Shown here: one piece after another, positions 1 through 7,755 of the stretch
Position numbering within the stretch: the first letter of the stretch is position 1
How the letters are laid out: each line of letters opens with the position of its first letter
Assembly: GCA_000310025.1 (NCBI GenBank)
Contig: FN648602.1
Span: 106,219 to 121,052 of the forward strand
Direction: 5' to 3'
Source: Ectocarpus siliculosus
Taxonomy: Eukaryota > Sar > Phaeophyceae > Ectocarpales > Ectocarpaceae
DNA: 14,834 bases
Translations under genes and position numbers: made by a program
Notes under the pieces: generated by a model
The model's database searches: none
Seen by the model: the letters and a program-made list of their open reading frames with translations, nothing else
Told to the model about the DNA's origin: nothing

Positions 1-1340
1 TTGGGGGGGGGGGGGGGGGCGGGGGGGGTAGAGAACAACGAGCCACAGTTAGAGATATGTACTGTTGCTTTCTGCTGTTGTTATAGCATTTTTGATGAAG
101 AGCGGCCCAATTGTTTGTTTTTTTTGCAAGAAAAAGCTGTTTAGAGGGATCGTGATGTGCATGTACGTACGTGAAAAAACAAAAAATCGTGCACAGGGGG
201 GCCATTTCGCAGCGAGTGTGTCCGGCCGTGTCTGTGTGCCGATAAATACAGAGGAGACTCGAGTCCATTTCGCCATCTAGGCACAAAATTGCAATTCAAG
301 AGTGGTGCACAAAAAGTAGAATTTTGCCCGGGCTGTCACAACTGCTTCCAGCTCAATCCGTGCTCGGTGCATCGAGATAGCACAGCATCTGCGGCGAAAT
401 TGAAGTAGAGAACCAAGCGTCCTCGCCCAAAATCACAGGCAGGCGTAATTTTTTTTTGTTCCGCCGGTCGGTGTGCTCAGCAGCAGCTGCTGCTGCTGTG
501 CCAAAACACACACGCTACACAGAGACAGGGCTGATGGACAACGGGGGCGGGAGACACACACACACCACCGGAAGAGCAAGGCGGGAGGGTGTGCCCTGTA
601 CTATATTGCTGTTTGCTATCGGCGGAGGAAGCGAGAGGAGACGAGAAGAAGCGTTGGTTGTGTTGTGCGTTTCGCGAGCGGCAGCGTTTTTGTCATAAGC
701 GGGAGAGGACAAGATGCACACCAACACGCGGCTAGACACCACTATTGATGATCAATGTGTAAACCTCTCCATACTTTTGTGCGAGGGCCTGGGGTGCCGC
801 CTGTCCCTTCCGTGTGCTAGTCTGACCACAAATCACACGCTTTGGAGTTGTCTACAGTGCATAGATCAAAGCTCCAACCAGAGAGAAGAACAAACAGAGA
901 AAGTTTTTTCTTGGGCTGCGATGTATGTAGCTGATGATCACACACACACCCCTTCTCTGGAAATCACTTCTCTGGTTGGTGTGGTATAAACGAGCATTTT
1001 GTAGCAACGCACGAGCCTACAGCAGGTACGTTTTCCAACAACAAAGCTATTCCACATTACCCTCTTGTATGACCCGAGTCGACATACACACGTGACAATC
1101 TTTTCGTAGGGGTGTGAGGACAGACGCCCGTAAACACACAACAGTACATCAGAGCGTGGCCGACGGTTCGTACAGCCGTGGTATAGCTTACTACCTTATC
1201 GGCGGGCGAAATGAAGGTTCGGGGGCGATAGCGCCTCCCGCATGCAACAAAATGTTGCTGACCTTCCCAACGTAAGGGTGGACACGGTTATGGGTCTGAT
1301 GTCAACCTATTGGGAGGGTGAAAAAAATCTACAGCACTAC
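1..1340. other. Region without recognised gene; simple repeats
   Basis: No reading frame here resembles a known protein family. Visible content: a G-run at 3-28 broken by one C at 20, a CAG/CTG stretch near 478-498, CA microsatellites near 553-567 and 939-950, and a doubled CTTCTCTGG near 953-976. A TATAAA occurs near 985 but no plausible ORF follows it. It may be intergenic DNA or host UTR/intron sequence; I cannot tell which. Confidence 0.5.
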
Positions 1341-1659
1341 TAGTCTACCGCCGTACGGGGCCGGAGGTAGGCAGTAGTAACCTGTTGAATTTTGCGTGCT
1401 GTTGTCCGGAATTTTGAGTGTAGGACTGGGTATTTACGAAATGTCATGCAACACACAGGCGCCCACTCTGTAAGAGTCGTTCTTGGACTCCACAACACGT
1501 TCGCTTCCATGTTGCTGAGTGAGGGGATGCAGGGGAAAATGCCAGAGATCCCCTTGCCGCAATAATAGAAGTGCATGGGAGACCACATACGATGTTCGAC
1601 TAAAGTACAACACCTATGATACAAACACACATGCACCGACCTCCCACTCCTTCGCTTAC

Positions 1660-1873
1660 CGGGAGCACTCCTCTGGTGCCTGGGGAAAAAAGAACGGCCC
1701 CACCGTCGGCGTGTTGTTGATGTCGTCCACCACTTGCCACATGATGTGGAAGACGGACTCCTTCGAAATGCCGAACAACAAGCCGACATCGATGTATGAC
1801 GCCCCTGCGAACATGCACAGCGCAACTGCCAGCAGAATTTTCACCGGCACAGCTCCACTGCTCGCGCGTAACC
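1660..1873 (-). pseudogene. PIF/Harbinger-like transposase, helix-turn-helix exon (partial)
   Basis: The minus-strand frame reads a helix-turn-helix segment (key words LLAVALCMFAGASYIDVGL, LFGISKESVFHIMWQVVDD, GPFFFP). This is the pattern of the DNA-binding region that precedes the DDE catalytic domain in PIF/Harbinger transposases. Upstream it can be joined to the 2131-2269 piece by a GT-AG intron whose phases agree. At its 3' end the frame runs into GTAAGCG (G at 1659), a possible second donor, and the unspliced frame stops at 1656-1658. No DDE catalytic region is recognisable at lower coordinates in any frame I read. The copy is therefore probably truncated, although an unrecognised later exon cannot be excluded. 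The family call rests on pattern recognition, not a search. Confidence 0.6.
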
Positions 1874-2130
1874 CTGCACCACGCGACCAACAAGAATACA
1901 AGCATGGATGTACCGGTAAATGACATCAGCGCACATGCCATCTCCAAGGAGTCTCCTGCGCTGCTGATGTCCCTGGCGGTGCCAATTCATCTTTCGGACA
2001 TCAGCGGTGAGCAGCAAATACAAGTGCAAACCGGCGGCTGCGTTCGCGACGGCAAGACAACCCTGACGAAACCTAACCCTACTCGCTCTTCCTCACGCGC
2101 GGACGCACCCTGTGTGGGTATATCTCTTAC
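1874..2130 (-). other. Probable GT-AG intron in the Harbinger-like transposase
   Basis: On the minus strand the donor is GCAA|GTAAGA (G at 2130) and the acceptor is GGTGCAG (last G at 1874), after a T-rich stretch (TTGTATTCTTGTTGG). The left exon ends with one base of a codon and the right exon supplies two. This keeps the transposase frame open and replaces the divergent intervening translation. The length is 257 nt. Splicing is inferred from phase and consensus only. Confidence 0.5.
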
Positions 2131-2269
2131 TTGCGTAGAAGTCGTTGCGCTCGAGGATGGGTCGTAAAAGTTCCGCGAGCTTGTCGAAGCTGTGCTCCTC
2201 CATCCTGTACATGCGTCGGAACAGCTTCCTGCGCCTCACATCTTCTAAGTGCTCGTCCCAAACCAGCCG
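2131..2269 (-). pseudogene. PIF/Harbinger-like transposase, N-terminal exon piece
   Basis: A 46-codon open stretch on the minus strand is rich in charged residues (RRRKLFRRMYRMEEHSFDKL, then ELLRPILERND). This matches the N-terminal pattern of Harbinger-type transposases: a basic helix, then F-x-x-L and a P-x-L segment just before the helix-turn-helix. An in-frame TGA at 2270-2272 bounds it upstream. Above that (to about 2385) a different frame reads KLKAIAAIVLVLAHRL, which may be the preceding protein segment after a frameshift. The proximity and intron phase to 1660-1873 argue that both belong to one decayed transposase. A start codon was not identified. Confidence 0.5.
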
Positions 2270-2497
2270 TCACGGCTCGTGGATGCGTTGCCGCGTCTTG
2301 GGTGTTAGGCGCTGAACGACAGTCGATGGGCCAGCACCAGCACAATCGCCGCTATTGCTTTGAGCTTGTCGAGGACATCCCGGGTGTGTGTTGGCCGAGC
2401 GCGTGCCCGTGGGCGAAGGGAGCCACTACATTCTGTAGCCGCGCCGCGCTTTCTACGGTCGCCCATGCCCCAAACACAACCCTAGCTGGCTTCCTAT

Positions 2498-2559
2498 GGT
2501 AAGGGGCACTCGTGTTGTAGACGTCGCTGGTGAGGGGCACTCGTGTTGCAGCCGTCGCA
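2498..2559. repeat. 31-bp tandem duplication
   Basis: Two adjacent units, 2498-2528 and 2529-2559, share the core GGGGCACTCGTGTTG and differ at 4 of 31 positions. The significance is unknown; they lie between the Harbinger-like fragment and an AT-rich repeat block. Confidence 0.8.
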
Positions 2560-2584
2560 GCCCGCGCGTGCGTCTGTAAGGGTG

Positions 2585-2770
2585 ATTTGGAAAGTGCTCC
2601 AAAAAGGCTTCCAAAATGTGGAAGCTAGTGGCTCCAAGTTTTCGGGCCCGACTTCGTTCCAAATTTATGTCAAAAATTTGGAACGATGTCAAAAATTTGG
2701 AACGGTGGGTTCCAAATTTTTGGAGCTTTTTTGGAGATTTGTACAAAATTTGGATTTTTGGACATCGATT
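2585..2770. repeat. AT-rich TTCCAAA/TTTGGAA inverted-repeat block (MITE-like)
   Basis: TTCCAAA and TTTGGAA/TTTGGAG motifs recur on both strands. A perfect 12-bp-arm hairpin (CGTTCCAAATTT at 2655-2666, its complement at 2674-2685, 7-nt loop) overlaps a perfect 19-bp tandem repeat (2667-2685 and 2686-2704). This density of palindromic CCAAATTTGG motifs resembles a small non-autonomous DNA element. I could not define terminal inverted repeats or a target duplication, so the element call is tentative. Confidence 0.45.
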
Positions 2771-3117
2771 AAAACGGCCCTAAGTGGACCCCTTGAACAG
2801 ATTGAGTTCCCGTCCTTATCCACTAGGGCGCGTCCAATTTGTCCCCAAGGGCTGCTCCAACCGACCTATCGATCGTCCCACGCAGTGTCAACCGTATGTA
2901 TATATATGTAGCAGTATGTAGTAGTAGCACAACGCGAACTATGGGTTCTTGGGTTGCCCACCATTAATCCCGGGACACTGTTTTCCCGGGCGGAAGTTGA
3001 ACTGCTTGAAAACGGAAGCGGCGGTGGGAAAATCTGAGGGTATGTCAACTCTAGAGGTATACTATAGGTGTTGTTGGAGGTTCGAGATCCTGCACCATTC
3101 TCCTTACGTGCAAAGAG

Positions 3118-3132
3118 CATATATATACACCA
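3118..3132 (+). promoter_or_regulatory. TATA-like sequence
   Basis: The plus strand reads gcatatatatacacc just upstream of an ATG at 3141. It could be a core promoter. However, the distance to the ATG is short, so transcription would start at or after that codon. It may equally be a simple AT repeat. Confidence 0.25.
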
Positions 3133-3140
3133 TCAGCGCT

Positions 3141-3320
3141 ATGAGCAGCACGGTCGCAACTGCTCACCCCCACCATGCTGCAGCAGCACAGTCGCAGTCT
3201 CAACAGGAGAAGAAGGAGGAACCGATGCAGAAGCACGTCGCGAAGATCAGGACCAAAGTGCGAAGGTTGCGTGACAACCTCGCGGATGAGGTGAGGAGGG
3301 GCCACACCCACACGATGTAG
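3141..3320 (+). CDS. Small ORF or exon, unrecognised
   Basis: A 59-codon frame starts with ATG and ends with TAG. The N-terminal half is Ala/His/Gln-rich and the second half strongly charged (QQEKKEEP, then KIRTKVRRLRDNLADEV), like a helix. No family is recognised. GATGAG|GTGAGG near 3286-3297 resembles a splice donor, so this might be an exon ending there instead of a complete ORF. AATAAA follows at 3358. It is outside the LTR elements. It could be host coding sequence or chance; there is no ribosomal or conservation evidence. Confidence 0.25.
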   Translation: MSSTVATAHPHHAAAAQSQSQQEKKEEPMQKHVAKIRTKVRRLRDNLADEVRRGHTHTM

Positions 3321-3357
3321 TATGAACCTTTTGTCCCGTCCCTTTGGATTTGCACCC

Positions 3358-3363
3358 AATAAA
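3358..3363 (+). terminator. AATAAA polyadenylation signal candidate
   Basis: AATAAA occurs 38 bp after the stop of the 3141-3320 ORF on the same strand. A hexamer this short occurs often by chance. It supports the small ORF only weakly. Confidence 0.25.
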
Positions 3364-3471
3364 AATCCCGCCACGACCTCTATACTGATCGATAATTCGG
3401 GTGGCTCAGTTGTGTGTGAGGGGAGCGTAGAGCAGCTCGGTCATGACGGGCCGTAAGGGTAGGTAAAGACG

Positions 3472-3508
3472 TGTAGACGTGTTGAAAAACGTGTTGAAAA
3501 ACGTGTTG
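3472..3508. repeat. Short tandem repeat ACGTGTTGAAAA
   Basis: ACGTGTTGAAAA occurs twice in tandem and the start of a third copy (ACGTGTTG) follows, ending in TGTTGTATC. It sits exactly where the far end of the outer copia 3' LTR is suspected. Confidence 0.7.
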
Positions 3509-3917
3509 TATCAATCGGGGGCGTGCTTGAGCTCGTCATTCCATCACGGCATCAAGTCACGCATAACGCTTTAACACCCAGAACGAATATCCATGAATCT
3601 CCACCAATCTGCCACACTCCCAAGGAAAACACAAAGAAACTTCTTGTTCCTCCGTAGTTCGTCACTGCAATCCCCGCATATGTATACGCAATATACCACC
3701 TCCATGCTATGCTACGAGTAGTATATCGAATAGCCCCCCTGCTCGTATGTATCGTCATGCTCCGGCAAAATATCAAAATCATCCTTCTCATACCAGTTCA
3801 TCCCAAAACAAAATCAAAACCAAGACAAAATCCTAAACTCCAACCCCAAAAATATTATCTCCGAAAACAATCAATCGCATACCAACTCTTCCAAATCACC
3901 AAGAAAAATCCCAAACA
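3504..3917 (-). repeat. Candidate 3' LTR of the outer copia element
   Basis: On the minus strand, downstream of the RNase H stop (4032) and a duplicated purine-rich tract (3920-3959), the sequence starts TGTTTGGG and could end at ACAACA (3504). That gives TG...CA ends and 414 bp. The matching 5' LTR lies outside the window, so neither boundary is confirmed. This stretch is A/C-rich on the plus strand and contains no recognised gene. Confidence 0.35.
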
Positions 3918-3919
3918 TT

Positions 3920-3959
3920 AACTTGACTCTCTCCATCTCCACTTGACTCTCTCCATCTC
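3920..3959 (-). repeat. Duplicated polypurine tract of the outer copia element
   Basis: Two 20-bp direct copies occur. On the minus strand each contains GAGATGGAGAGAGTCAAGT, purine-rich as expected for plus-strand priming. They lie between the copia stop codon and the suspected TGTT start of the 3' LTR. Confidence 0.5.
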
Positions 3960-4031
3960 TTGTTCGAACTCGTACACATCCTCTCTCTTCCATTCCACGG
4001 CAAATCACGATTTGATCCCAACACACTTCTC

Positions 4032-4500
4032 TCACTGCAAACTCATCACAAAGTCTCTGTGCAACGCAAAAGATTCCTTGCTGATAGCCTTCGTCAAGAA
4101 ATCTTCATGCTGAAACTCCGACGTCACATGAGTAATCGTAATCTCCTTCCTCTCTACCAGTTCCCCGATAAAGTGATGCCGTACATCAATGTGATTCGAG
4201 TTTGAGTTCGTGATCGGGTTGTGCGCAATCTGAATCGCTCCCTGATTATCCTCAAAGACCTGAATGCACGGCATACCTGCATCTGGTAACATAAAACGCC
4301 AAACCTGCCTCATGAAAAGCACTTCCTTCAAGACGTCGGCAATTGCCACATACTCTGCTTCCGTTGTGGAAAGCGTAACGCATTTCTGCGTCCTCGAAAA
4401 CCAAGTCACACACCCACCCCCACACATCACTGGTCCTCCTGAGACCGACCTACGGTCTGCTGCCTTGCTCGCATAGTCAGCATCCACAAACATCTGCATG
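4032..4500 (-). pseudogene. Ty1/copia RNase H domain (C-terminal fragment)
   Basis: The frame is open from the insertion junction to a TGA at 4032-4034. Motifs in order: VDADYASKA with RRSVSGG (first catalytic Asp), STTEAEYVA (catalytic Glu), EDNQGAI (Asp), then NSNHIDVRHHF and the FLTKAIS tail. These are the signature blocks of copia-type RNase H, which removes the RNA template during reverse transcription. The domain itself contains no stop. Its upstream coding sequence lies about 9 kb away at 13450 onwards, separated by the nested LTR element. The apparent ATG at 4497-4499 is an internal Met codon at the target-site duplication, not a true start. Confidence 0.9.
4497..4500. repeat. Target-site duplication CATG (left copy)
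   Basis: CATG flanks the nested element directly at 4497-4500. The matching copy is at 13450-13453. Removing one copy and the element rejoins the copia reading frame in phase. Confidence 0.7.
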
Positions 4501-5033
4501 TCTATGTCTAGACAAGGCTACACTACGATATTCCAGGCAAAGACACTCTCACCTGCGCAGATCACAGCTAGTCTCTGCGAGTTCGATTGTAGACATGTGC
4601 CAAGCGTTCCACCATCAACACAAGCGAGCAAGCAGCGATACTCCATCATCCGGTCAGGCATGCATGCATGTAGGCGTGGTCAGGACTCACAGTTGTGATA
4701 TCAGGTGAATAGCGCTCAGGCCGGGTTCGTTCACAAATGTTTCGTGCTCAGTTTCCGGACACAAAGGTCACTGACAGCTTGGGGGGCGAGATCGCTGCAA
4801 GCTGTCATGCGGAGGAACCGTTTCATCATCGCGCGGGGAATGGTAACCAATCGGAATTCTTCCATTGGTTTCCATTATTAGCCCGAGAGACGGTTACATC
4901 TTCTCGGGAAACCCCCCTCCGAGCACTTATGCAGTGCCCATCACAGGGACGAGAGCTCCGGGCACTTGTGCCTTGCGTCACAAGTGCCCATCATCGCACT
5001 ATTTAGAACCGGTGTACGCGGCCGTCCGGAACA
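4501..5033 (-). repeat. 3' LTR of the nested element
   Basis: 533 bp. Positions 4545-5033 align without gaps to 12961-13449 with 11 mismatches in 489. It carries 25 bp near 4521-4545 that are absent from the 5' LTR. Internal features are a perfect 11-bp-arm hairpin (4960-4970 with 4979-4989), a near-palindrome around GAATTCC near 4854-4859, and GCATGCATGCATG near 4658-4670. On the minus strand GGTGAGAGT lies near the inner-homologous end. Confidence 0.9.
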
Positions 5034-5040
5034 CCCCCCC
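5034..5040 (-). other. Polypurine tract (G7) of the nested element
   Basis: The minus strand reads CGATGCTGGGGGGG directly before TGTTCC, the LTR start. This is the position and composition expected of the plus-strand primer. Very similar G7 tracts occur at 5188-5194 and 6281-6287 inside the duplicated post-stop blocks. Confidence 0.65.
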
Positions 5041-5104
5041 AGCATCGACCGTGGTACACGGCTATGCTAACAGGGCGGCCGCACGGTGCCCATACACGGT
5101 TCAT

Positions 5105-5255
5105 ACTTCCCTGCCCAGCTAAAATCTGGGTCTCCCCCGCTGCGTAGACGACGTGGTACTCTTGCACATTCTTCCACTGGCGGTACACCCCCCCAGGCCG
5201 CCAGACGACAGTCGGCGGGCTCTCGGCAGTGGTAGTAGGACGTAGTCCAGAGTTA
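5105..5255 (-). repeat. Post-stop block, copy A
   Basis: It starts at the TAA (5253-5255) ending the integrase-tail frame and runs to the point where homology with 6201-6348 stops. It shares CTTCCCTGCCCAG, AAATCTGGGTCTCCCCCG, ACACCCCCCCAGG and GTCGGCGGGCTC (plus-strand words) with copy B. The middle section is more diverged and 3 bp longer. In this copy, 64 bp plus the G7 tract separate it from the LTR. Confidence 0.8.
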
Positions 5256-6200
5256 AGCGGAGAGGGATAGTTGGGCGGCAACGCCGACGCCCGTATCCAT
5301 TTCGCGCTTCGTGAGCTCCTCCCAATCTCCGTCCGGGTACTCCACACGCCAGTAGGGGTCGCAGTAGTCGAAGACGGTGGCATTGAAAACCTTGAGCTGT
5401 CCGTCGGTGTCGCGTCCCCATAGGAAAGAGCTGCAACGCTTGCTCCCTGGACGCTACTTCGCGTTCGCCCCGGGTAGGCGGTCCGGCGGGTCGTGGGGTG
5501 GCGTCCTCGCCGTGGTAGTCCTCGCATAGCGCGTGGAAGACGTCCAGCTGGAGTGGCGAGAAGCTGTCGCCGGCCTGATCCTCAGTAATCCAAGGCGAGA
5601 GGGCACCATCTTGGTAACGGCCTTGGTACTCCCATGTCCACGTCGTCGTGTTACCGGTGCCGTATACCACCCGTCGGTCCACGAGCGTGTACAGCGGCAC
5701 AGCGACGACGGAAGTGTCGGCCAGGCCAAGGTCGGACGACCACACGAGATGCGCAACCTCGTCCTCGAACGGCAGCCGGAGGTCCTGCGGTCGCACGTGG
5801 TAGGGCTTGAGGTCGGGCGCTGCCACTTTGCGTCGGCGGATCCGGCTGCCGTTGAGTTGAACCGTGAAGCTTAGGCGGTTGTGGATGACGTTGGTGACCT
5901 TCCACGGACCGGTGTAGTGGTCGTGCGTGAGCTTCGGGTGGTGGCTGTCTCGGTGTAGCGTGTTGGCCGGTTACTTGACGAAGACGGCGTCTCCGATGGC
6001 TGCTTTGGCTCCTGGTGACTCCCGAGCTACCCGGGCATTGTGGCGTTCCCGCTGACGGTTCTGGGCCTCGTGGCGGTAGGTAAGGCTCTCCCGCGTCATG
6101 CGTTGTTGATCGGCGACAGTCCGCTCGAGTCCGTGGCCAAAGGAGCTGTTGTCCAGGGCATGGGAGATGACGTCGATTTGGCTTCGGGGTTCCCGAAACC
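5253..6200 (-). pseudogene. Ty3/gypsy integrase C-terminal region with chromo-like and Tudor-like tail
   Basis: On the minus strand the region opens with RQRERHNARVARESPGA and GDAVFVK. A TAA interrupts at 5971-5973. The same frame resumes with KLTHDHYTGPWKV and then LKPYHVRPQDLRLPF. This is the GD-x-VF / GPW / LKPY pattern of the GPY/F module at the end of Ty3/gypsy integrases. Next come YTLVDRRVVYG and WEYQGRYQDG, chromodomain-like. After a frameshift near 5410-5430 the frame reads YCDPYWRVEYPDGDWEELTK, a Tudor-like DGD motif, and stops at 5253-5255. Such tails are thought to steer integration to chromatin marks. The zinc-binding and catalytic core of integrase are missing: the fragment starts abruptly at a junction near 6200 with copy B of the post-stop block. 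The reading is disabled by one stop and at least one frameshift. Confidence 0.75.
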
Positions 6201-6348
6201 ACTTCCCTGCCCAGATAAAATCTGGGTCTCCCCCGGAGAAGATGGCGCATCCTTTGAGACGTCCTCCCACTGCCGGCACACCCCCCCAGGCTGGCGGACA
6301 ATAGTCGGCGGGCTCACGGCAGTGGTGGATGTCCGTAGCCCAGGGTTA
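6201..6348 (-). repeat. Post-stop block, copy B
   Basis: The block is homologous to 5105-5255, offset 1,093 bp over the TAA-proximal half and 1,096 bp over the distal half. The TAA at 6346-6348 that ends the gag-like frame aligns exactly with the integrase-tail TAA in copy A. It contains its own G7 tract at 6281-6287. At its distal end the sequence switches directly into the integrase fragment where copy A continues to the LTR. Confidence 0.8.
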
Positions 6349-7180
6349 AACAGCGCCATAGAAGGCCTCCAGGCTGGAGTCATCGTCGCCAGAGTCGGCC
6401 CGAGGTGGTTGTCCGCGGGTGGCCGGGCGGCATCCGCATTCGGCCCCCTCGCCGTGCGAATGTCGTCCTCGCGTCGGGGGCGCCGGTGGGCGCCGTCCTT
6501 GCGGCGAGGGAGCCGACGGCGGAAGTTGGGGCCAGACGGCCGAATCCTAAGCGGAACGCGGCGTGTTCGCCCGGTCATGCCTTCATGACGTTCCAAGCAC
6601 TGGCAGCGGCAGGCACGTTCTCTTCAACCTTCATGGCTCCCATGCCTGCCATCTTCAACTGACCGGCGGTACGTTTGCAGAACAGGGGTCGGTCCTGGCG
6701 ATGGGTCAGATCCGCCGGCGATGTGAGAGGTGATCCCTGGATCGGCGTTCCGACGGCTTTTGGGTGAGCCCCCCACCATCGTGATGATCATGGAGAAGAT
6801 GCTCGCGCGGTGCTTGCGGTTCTCCAGGCGGACCGGTAGGCCTTGGCCCGGGTTGGCGAAGGCCGCGGGATGCGCCGCGTACGCGTGATGGGAAGAGGAG
6901 GCTTCTACGTACGGCTGCGGCGGTGCATACCAGTGCGGCGGGGAGTCGTCGCCGCCGTGGGACAGGTATCTGCAGTGGCCGTCCTGTAGATGAGGTCCAG
7001 GGGAAAAGGTCAGGGGCGCCGGTGCTGGTGCTGGTGTCGTACCGGCTGCTGTGGGTACAGCGCCGGTTGCTGCGGCGAGGGCAGTCCCTGCTGTTAGTGG
7101 CGGGGCTCCTGCTGTCGTGGCTGCTGGCTCCCGCCGTGCTCAGCTGGCGGCGGCGGCGGCAGCAGCGGGGCTCCGTCGTA

Positions 7181-7390
7181 TCCTCCCTGCGGCGGTAGGA
7201 GTGGTGGTAGGGCATCACCAAATCCTCCCTGCGACGGTAAGAGCGGTGGCGGGGCATCACCAAATTTTCCTTACGGCGGTAGGGGTGGTGGCGGGGCATC
7301 ACCAAGTCCTCCCTGCGGCGGTAGGAGCGGTAGTGGGGTACCACCAAGTCCTCCCTGCGAGCGCAGGAGCGGCGGGAGGTCCGGGGGAAG
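7181..7390 (-). repeat. Five 42-bp tandem units inside the gag-like ORF
   Basis: Units start at 7181, 7223, 7265, 7307 and 7349, a period of exactly 42 bp, so the reading frame is preserved. In the Pro-rich frame each unit reads about PPLLPPQGGLGDA. The third unit carries TAA where the others have CAG, and several other transitions. In another frame the same units read SYRRREDLVMPRH, so two frames stay open across most of the array. Confidence 0.85.
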
Positions 7391-7580
7391 CTGATGCTGT
7401 TGCGGCGGCTGCCCGAACGGGTGAGGCTGGGGCGGCCCCTGTAAGTGCTGTCCATGCAGGTGGTACTGGGGCTGTTGTTGCTGCTGCTGCTGCTACCCGG
7501 CCGGCTGATGCTGGGGCCGAACTCCGCCCAGTCGGGGCAGCATCACTAGTGGTAGTTGCGGTGGAGGGCCAACCGGTTAT

Positions 7581-7755
7581 GCGGGTAGCGCACCTCCAGC
7601 CCCTCTGCGGCGGGAGGTGTCCCGCGGCCGGCGGCGGCGGCGGCACGGAGGGTCACTCGCGTGGGCGGATAGCGCACCTCCAGCCTCTGCCCTGCGGAGG
7701 GAGGTGTCCCGCTACCTGCGGCGGCAGCAGTGGCTGTGGAGGTACGTGGGGCGCT
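7581..7755 (-). repeat. 84-87-bp imperfect tandem repeat in the gag-like ORF
   Basis: GCGGRTAGCGCACCTCCAGCC starts at 7581 and 7665. In each copy it is followed by GGGAGGTGTCCCGC. On the minus strand both encode AGHLPPQ...GWRCA. A third, weaker unit may follow near 7738. Confidence 0.65.

Larger units (their letters stand above)
2385..3117. other. Non-coding stretch with short repeats
   Basis: No recognised gene. It contains the 31-bp duplication at 2498-2559, the AT-rich inverted-repeat block at 2585-2770 and a TA-rich run near 2892-2911 (gtatgtatatatatgtag). The reading frames here are short and of low complexity. Confidence 0.5.

Noticed and set aside
1-30. Poly-G tract as a telomere or functional G-quadruplex
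   Set aside because: It is an almost pure homopolymer at the window edge with no telomere-type unit. It may be a simple repeat or an assembly artefact.
478-498. CAG/CTG run as a coding polyglutamine or polyalanine tract
   Set aside because: It is short, and the surrounding frames are brief with no recognised protein context.
1340-1655. Continuation of the Harbinger-like ORF as a catalytic domain
   Set aside because: A frame is open here and an ATAG acceptor is possible near 1616, but the translated sequence shows no DDE-type motif or expected spacing.
4737-5006. Plus-strand ORF repeated at 13153-13422
   Set aside because: Both copies lie entirely within the LTRs, on the strand opposite to the element. 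Their similarity is LTR identity, not gene conservation.
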